A stretch of 64,000 nt of DNA from an uncultured Sphingomonas sp. (GTDB taxonomy: Bacteria > Pseudomonadota > Alphaproteobacteria > Sphingomonadales > Sphingomonadaceae). Positions within the stretch are counted from its first letter, which is position 1, and each line of letters begins with the position of its first letter. Made by a program: the position numbers and the translations under genes. The stretch spans positions 1 through 64,000 of the forward strand of contig CAJYLQ010000041.1 of NCBI GenBank assembly GCA_913775975.1. Direction: 5' to 3'. Shown in pieces: positions 60,662-64,000 of the stretch. Below the pieces are notes generated by a model. It was given only the letters and a program-made list of their open reading frames with translations, did no database searches and was not told the origin of the DNA.

Positions 60662-63502
60662 ATGAGCGTCGACCTCGCTTTGTCTCAGAAGAAGCTGGAG
60701 GGTCACTTCGCTGCGCTGGCCGCTGAACGGGGTGAGAGCGGGCTGCCTGTATTCGCGTTCGAGCACGGTCTCAGCGCCGACGAAAGATCGGAGATGTCCG
60801 CCTCGCTTAAGGCAGCGCTGAGGCCAAGCTACCAACCGGCGAAGCACTGGCTCGTCTGGGTAGTCTACGCCACCGAGCAGGGCTACGACTACGATGGCGA
60901 CGAGTACTGGCACACCTTCGAGCGCCGGATGCCGCGGTGGGATCGCAGTTGGCGTCCCGCCCTGCGTAGGTGGTTCGGAAAGTTCCACAGGAGCTACGGT
61001 GGCCTCGTCCCAGTCGGACGCTGGGCAAACTTCTTCTCGATCATAGCGTGGCCGATCACGCACGCGCTACTGCCTAAGGATCTCCAGGGGCAACTCGCCC
61101 GGGCGCTGTATGGCCTGCGGTATCACATCGTATCCAAGCTAGATCAGTCGCCAGCCGACGTGGGTCGCTATCTGGCGCAGATGGCGCGCGGCGGGAGTTC
61201 GCGGTTCGACAACTTCCTTGAGCAGGAGGAACTGGTGGGTCGGATCGTGCTCGGGCTGCTCGAGCACCGGACCGTCGACGGGGACGGCGCGATCCTCCCT
61301 CAGGCGCTCGCGCGCATCGTTGGCGACCTCGAGAAGGCGCGGAACGCGCGGCAATGGCTGCACGATACCAGGAAGGCCGTGGAAAGCGCGCGGGTTCGTG
61401 GTGTCTCTCGAAACGCCCCGGGACACATAGCGAGCGTCCTGACCGCGGGCGGCGGGCAGGCGGAGCGCCGGCCCTCTATCCGCCCGACCCTCTCGCTGCG
61501 CCGAACCGCGGTCGAGGAATGGGCCCTAATCGTCGAGTTGCCAGGCCTCCAGCCGGTCGCCGACCTGTCCCCCGAACTCGGCGACTTCCTGAGTCGGACC
61601 CGATGTTCGATCGCGGGAGCGAGTGGCCTCCGTCCCCCCGGCTGGCTGCTCGAAGGCGCTCAGAGGAGGGCCTTAGACGTCTGGCCGCCGACAGACGAGC
61701 CGGTGCTGAGGTTCCAGGTGCCGAATCCGAGGATGGACCACCTACTAGCCAGCGAGGGGCACATCTCGCAGGGTCCGCACTGGCTTTTCCGGATGGGCTC
61801 CGACGGCGAGGCCACCGAGGTGATCGGTCGAATAGTCCGGCCCGGCATGAGCTACGTGCTCGTCTCACAGTCGGATCTCCCGAACATCTCGTTCGCGACT
61901 CCGACCTCACTGAAATGCCGTGGCGCCCAAGCGATCCGGTTCGAAGTCCCGCAGGCGTTGTCGGCGGAGCAGGTCGGCGGACTCAAGGCAGCCGGTCTTT
62001 CCGTCGCGCAGACGATCCGGGTGTGGCCGGTGGGGTTGGCCGCACGAGGCTGGGATGGCGAGGGCACGACAGAATGGCTGGAAACCGAATGCCCGTGCTT
62101 CGCCATATCGCACGACCATCCGGTCGCGGGGTATGAGCTCAGGCTGGGCGCCGGGCCCGGCCAAAGGGTTGCGGCGAGGCCGGCTGGCGTTCCGACTTTT
62201 ATCCGGCTCCACCCGCTCCCTACGGGCAACCACGTCCTCTCGGTCCGTGTGGTCCGCAACGCCGCGCCGGAAGCGAGCCCTCACCCGGTCGAGAGCTGGA
62301 TATCGCTCTCGGTGCGCCCGCCGAACCCGTGGGTCGGTGGGACGATCGGGCACTCCGGGCTCATCGCCAGTTCTGAACCGCCCGAGCCGACGCTGGACGA
62401 ATTTTGGGAGGGGCTCTCGCAACTGGACATCCTAGGGCCCGCGGGAAGACAGGTCTCCGTCTGCGTCGAACTCCTCGACGGCACCGGCTCCAGGATCGCG
62501 ACCGAGCAGGTCGCCAACCTGACGCTGCCCCTGGGACCCGACACGTGGAGGGCGGCATTCGCCGCATTCGAGCGCAGGGAAAAGGATCCCTGGGGCTACC
62601 TGGCGGCGAGTTCGGGACGCATCCTGGTGGACGGGGACGAACTCGGGACCGTCCGCATACCTCTGCAGCGCGATGCGTCGCCCGTGCGGTGGGTCTGGCG
62701 CTCCACGAGCAAGTCGACGCAGTTGAGGCTGGTCGACGACCACGGTGGCGAGGCCCCTGTCCGAGTCTCCTTCCGGTCCTTCGCTGAGCCGCTGGACGAG
62801 GTGCCGATCAAGACCGAGGACGCGGAGGTCGGGATCGAGCCCGCAACTCCGGGTGGCCTCTTCGTGGCGAGCTATGGAGAGGTGATGGTGCCGTTGGTCG
62901 TCGGGGTGCGGAGGGTCGACGGCGGCCTGGGGGGCTTGTTGGTTGAGCCGGACCTGTCGACCGTTCGCCAGACCCCCGAAGACGCCCTGGCGATCTTGCG
63001 TGCGATCGTCGCCTGGTCCGACACGCGGCAGGTCGGCGCGCTGGCCGGTGAGCGTCGCGAGCGCGTGCTCTCGCGTCTCAAGGAATGCCTCCACTTCGTC
63101 ATGTGCGGCGCGAAGTGGGCGAACGCAGAGATGGCCCTCCGGGAAGGCGCCTCCAGGGAGGCGGCGGTCAACGCGATGCTCGATTGCTTCGAGAAGAAGC
63201 GCGTGTTCGCCGTCGTGCTCGCGCGAGACGCGGTCAAGTATGCCCGCATGCCCGCACACGTGAGGCTTCGCGAGTTTGCCGCGCTCGCGCACCGTTACGC
63301 CGTCGCGCCGGGCGTCACGTCCAAGCCGGCGCTAGATTTGTCCGACGTCCTCGACAGGGAATTGAGGCCCTCGGAACCGGAACTGGAAACGATGATCGCT
63401 CACCTCTGGGGCCACCCGGCCCTCACTGCTGGCGCCCGCATCATTCAGTTGCTGGGGGCTGCCGGGGCCTCCGTCCCGTCGAACGCCGGAGCCGCCGCGT
63501 GA
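60662..63502 (+). CDS. Large uncharacterised protein, first gene of an island operon
   Basis: 946 residues that I do not recognise. Residues 1-260 look helical and contain a conserved-looking block YDYDGDEYWHTF (75-86), then WFGKFHRSYGGLVP, WANFFSIIAWPITHALLP (122-138) and FLEQEELVGRIVLGLL (185-200). Residues about 280-780 appear beta-rich with many Trp, Pro and Gly, like stacked sandwich domains. From about 780 it is helical again. There are no Walker motifs, nuclease signature, membrane segments or signal peptide. It starts at ATG 60662 and overlaps the next gene by 4 nt. Frequent AGG codons indicate transfer. It may be a scaffold or sensor in a defence complex, which is only a guess from location. 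Confidence 0.75.
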   Translation: MSVDLALSQKKLEGHFAALAAERGESGLPVFAFEHGLSADERSEMSASLKAALRPSYQPAKHWLVWVVYATEQGYDYDGDEYWHTFERRMPRWDRSWRPALRRWFGKFHRSYGGLVPVGRWANFFSIIAWPITHALLPKDLQGQLARALYGLRYHIVSKLDQSPADVGRYLAQMARGGSSRFDNFLEQEELVGRIVLGLLEHRTVDGDGAILPQALARIVGDLEKARNARQWLHDTRKAVESARVRGVSRNAPGHIASVLTAGGGQAERRPSIRPTLSLRRTAVEEWALIVELPGLQPVADLSPELGDFLSRTRCSIAGASGLRPPGWLLEGAQRRALDVWPPTDEPVLRFQVPNPRMDHLLASEGHISQGPHWLFRMGSDGEATEVIGRIVRPGMSYVLVSQSDLPNISFATPTSLKCRGAQAIRFEVPQALSAEQVGGLKAAGLSVAQTIRVWPVGLAARGWDGEGTTEWLETECPCFAISHDHPVAGYELRLGAGPGQRVAARPAGVPTFIRLHPLPTGNHVLSVRVVRNAAPEASPHPVESWISLSVRPPNPWVGGTIGHSGLIASSEPPEPTLDEFWEGLSQLDILGPAGRQVSVCVELLDGTGSRIATEQVANLTLPLGPDTWRAAFAAFERREKDPWGYLAASSGRILVDGDELGTVRIPLQRDASPVRWVWRSTSKSTQLRLVDDHGGEAPVRVSFRSFAEPLDEVPIKTEDAEVGIEPATPGGLFVASYGEVMVPLVVGVRRVDGGLGGLLVEPDLSTVRQTPEDALAILRAIVAWSDTRQVGALAGERRERVLSRLKECLHFVMCGAKWANAEMALREGASREAAVNAMLDCFEKKRVFAVVLARDAVKYARMPAHVRLREFAALAHRYAVAPGVTSKPALDLSDVLDRELRPSEPELETMIAHLWGHPALTAGARIIQLLGAAGASVPSNAGAAA

Positions 63503-64000
63503 TCGAGGTCGTCGACCAGGGGTCTGTGATAGGCGCCGCCAGCGCTTCCCTCGGCGTCGAACTCGACGCGGAGGGCGTGCTGGGCACCACCTATCTCTCC
63601 GCGGCGGTCAGGCGCCTTGCCGGATTCCTCTGTCCGTGCTCACCGCGCACGCTCGTCCGGCGCATGGTCGAGAGTCACGTCGGGCTGGTGGACGACGTGC
63701 CGATGCTCGAGGAGCGCGTCGAATCCTCGATCGAGGGGCTGGTTGCGATCGGCGACCTGCTCGAGTTGTCCGACGTCGCGCTCGAGGGCGAGCATGTGCG
63801 CGGCACCTGGCTCGTGGCGGCGCCGCCCGCGTTCGTCGTCAGGCCGAGCGGGAGCGCGTTCATTCTCGGCCTATCCGCCGACGAGCAGACGCCGCTGCCG
63901 ACTGAGATGCGGGCGAGGATCGTGAGCCGTCAGGGGATCAGGTCGATAGACCCCGTGCCTCCGGAAGACCTGTCTACTATACTGGGCGATCTGGGGCTGC
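63499..64000 (+). CDS. Uncharacterised island protein, truncated by window end
   Basis: The first 167 residues are visible from GTG 63499, which overlaps the preceding stop (GTGA), so the two are translated together. Residues about 33-80 (LSAAVRRLAGFLCPCSPRTLVRRMV, later SIEGLVAIGDLLEL) have the spacing of a winged-helix unit. The following RGTWLVAAPPAFVVRPSGSAFILGL looks like a beta-rich domain. No catalytic motif is seen yet; a helicase or nuclease domain could lie beyond the end. Function unknown. Confidence 0.7.
   Translation, partial: MIEVVDQGSVIGAASASLGVELDAEGVLGTTYLSAAVRRLAGFLCPCSPRTLVRRMVESHVGLVDDVPMLEERVESSIEGLVAIGDLLELSDVALEGEHVRGTWLVAAPPAFVVRPSGSAFILGLSADEQTPLPTEMRARIVSRQGIRSIDPVPPEDLSTILGDLGL

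Larger units (their letters stand above)
58074..64000. mobile_element. Left end of an integrase-bearing genomic island at tRNA-Gln
   Basis: The standard layout is present: intact tRNA, then a tyrosine integrase reading away from it, then cargo genes with different codon use (frequent AGG arginine codons that core genes avoid). The left attachment core should lie in the tRNA 3' end. The right end and its repeat are beyond the window. Confidence 0.75.

Overview
The window is GC-rich DNA from an alphaproteobacterium, most likely Sphingomonas or a close relative. The reasons are the infA-maf-RNase G-yacG-tRNA-Phe block, the PEPxxWA-CTERM protein, several TonB-dependent receptors, a cheB/cheD chemotaxis operon, and the strong GC3 bias of most genes. 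A mostly housekeeping and catabolic core (about 4.1-58.1 kb) is flanked at both edges by accessory DNA. Each accessory edge abuts the 3' end of a tRNA gene.

Left edge (1-4.1 kb, all on the minus strand, visibly AT-richer): a truncated secreted aspartic-protease-like protein, a serine recombinase, and an 11-nt-overlapping pair of a beta-class DNA methyltransferase and a DGQHR-motif protein. The block lies downstream of tRNA-Ser(GGA). It is a candidate restriction/defence cassette.

Core, 4.2-13.5 kb: a cyclophilin, glmS, infA-maf-RNase G-yacG-tRNA-Phe, a TipAL-type MerR regulator with a perfect operator palindrome, and a hybrid histidine kinase that begins with a ParD/CopG-like ribbon-helix-helix domain. 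13.6-31.5 kb: a galactoside locus. It has a GH36 alpha-galactosidase, a TonB-dependent receptor, aldose epimerase, an AraFGH-like ABC importer with galactonate dehydratase and an SDR in one coupled operon, and a divergent DgoR-like GntR regulator. A penicillin-acylase-family hydrolase, an M24-fold protein and an enoyl-CoA hydratase follow. Four promoters here share an AT-rich 11-mer, TCATA[TC][AT]TA[AT][AT], which suggests one regulon. In this scheme galactosides cross the outer membrane through the receptor, are cut by the galactosidase, and the galactose is epimerised, imported and oxidised towards galactonate and 2-keto-3-deoxygalactonate.

31.5-37.3 kb: a PEP-CTERM protein, two coupled amidohydrolases (the second has lost its metal ligands), and a TonB-dependent receptor with a Gly/Pro-rich insert. 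37.3-45.8 kb: a complete chemotaxis operon, transcribed mcp-STAS-cheA-cheR-cheB-cheD-cheY-cheW-cheB-like-small protein. Its last two genes are unusual: a CheB paralogue lacking the catalytic Ser, and a 94-residue protein with a CheZ/CheT-like DxxxQ motif. 46-58 kb: an AraC regulator, a paoABC aldehyde oxidoreductase, a PHB-depolymerase-type esterase, glutathione-dependent formaldehyde dehydrogenase plus a VOC protein, tspO, ubiK, a YbjN protein, proC, a MarR regulator and ilvE.

Right edge (58.1-64 kb): tRNA-Gln(TTG) is followed by a long tyrosine integrase, a 470-bp gap, and the first two genes of an operon I do not recognise (a 946-residue protein and an overlapping gene cut by the window end). 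Their heavy use of AGG arginine codons sets them apart from the core. This is the best place in the window to look for an undescribed, possibly defensive, system.
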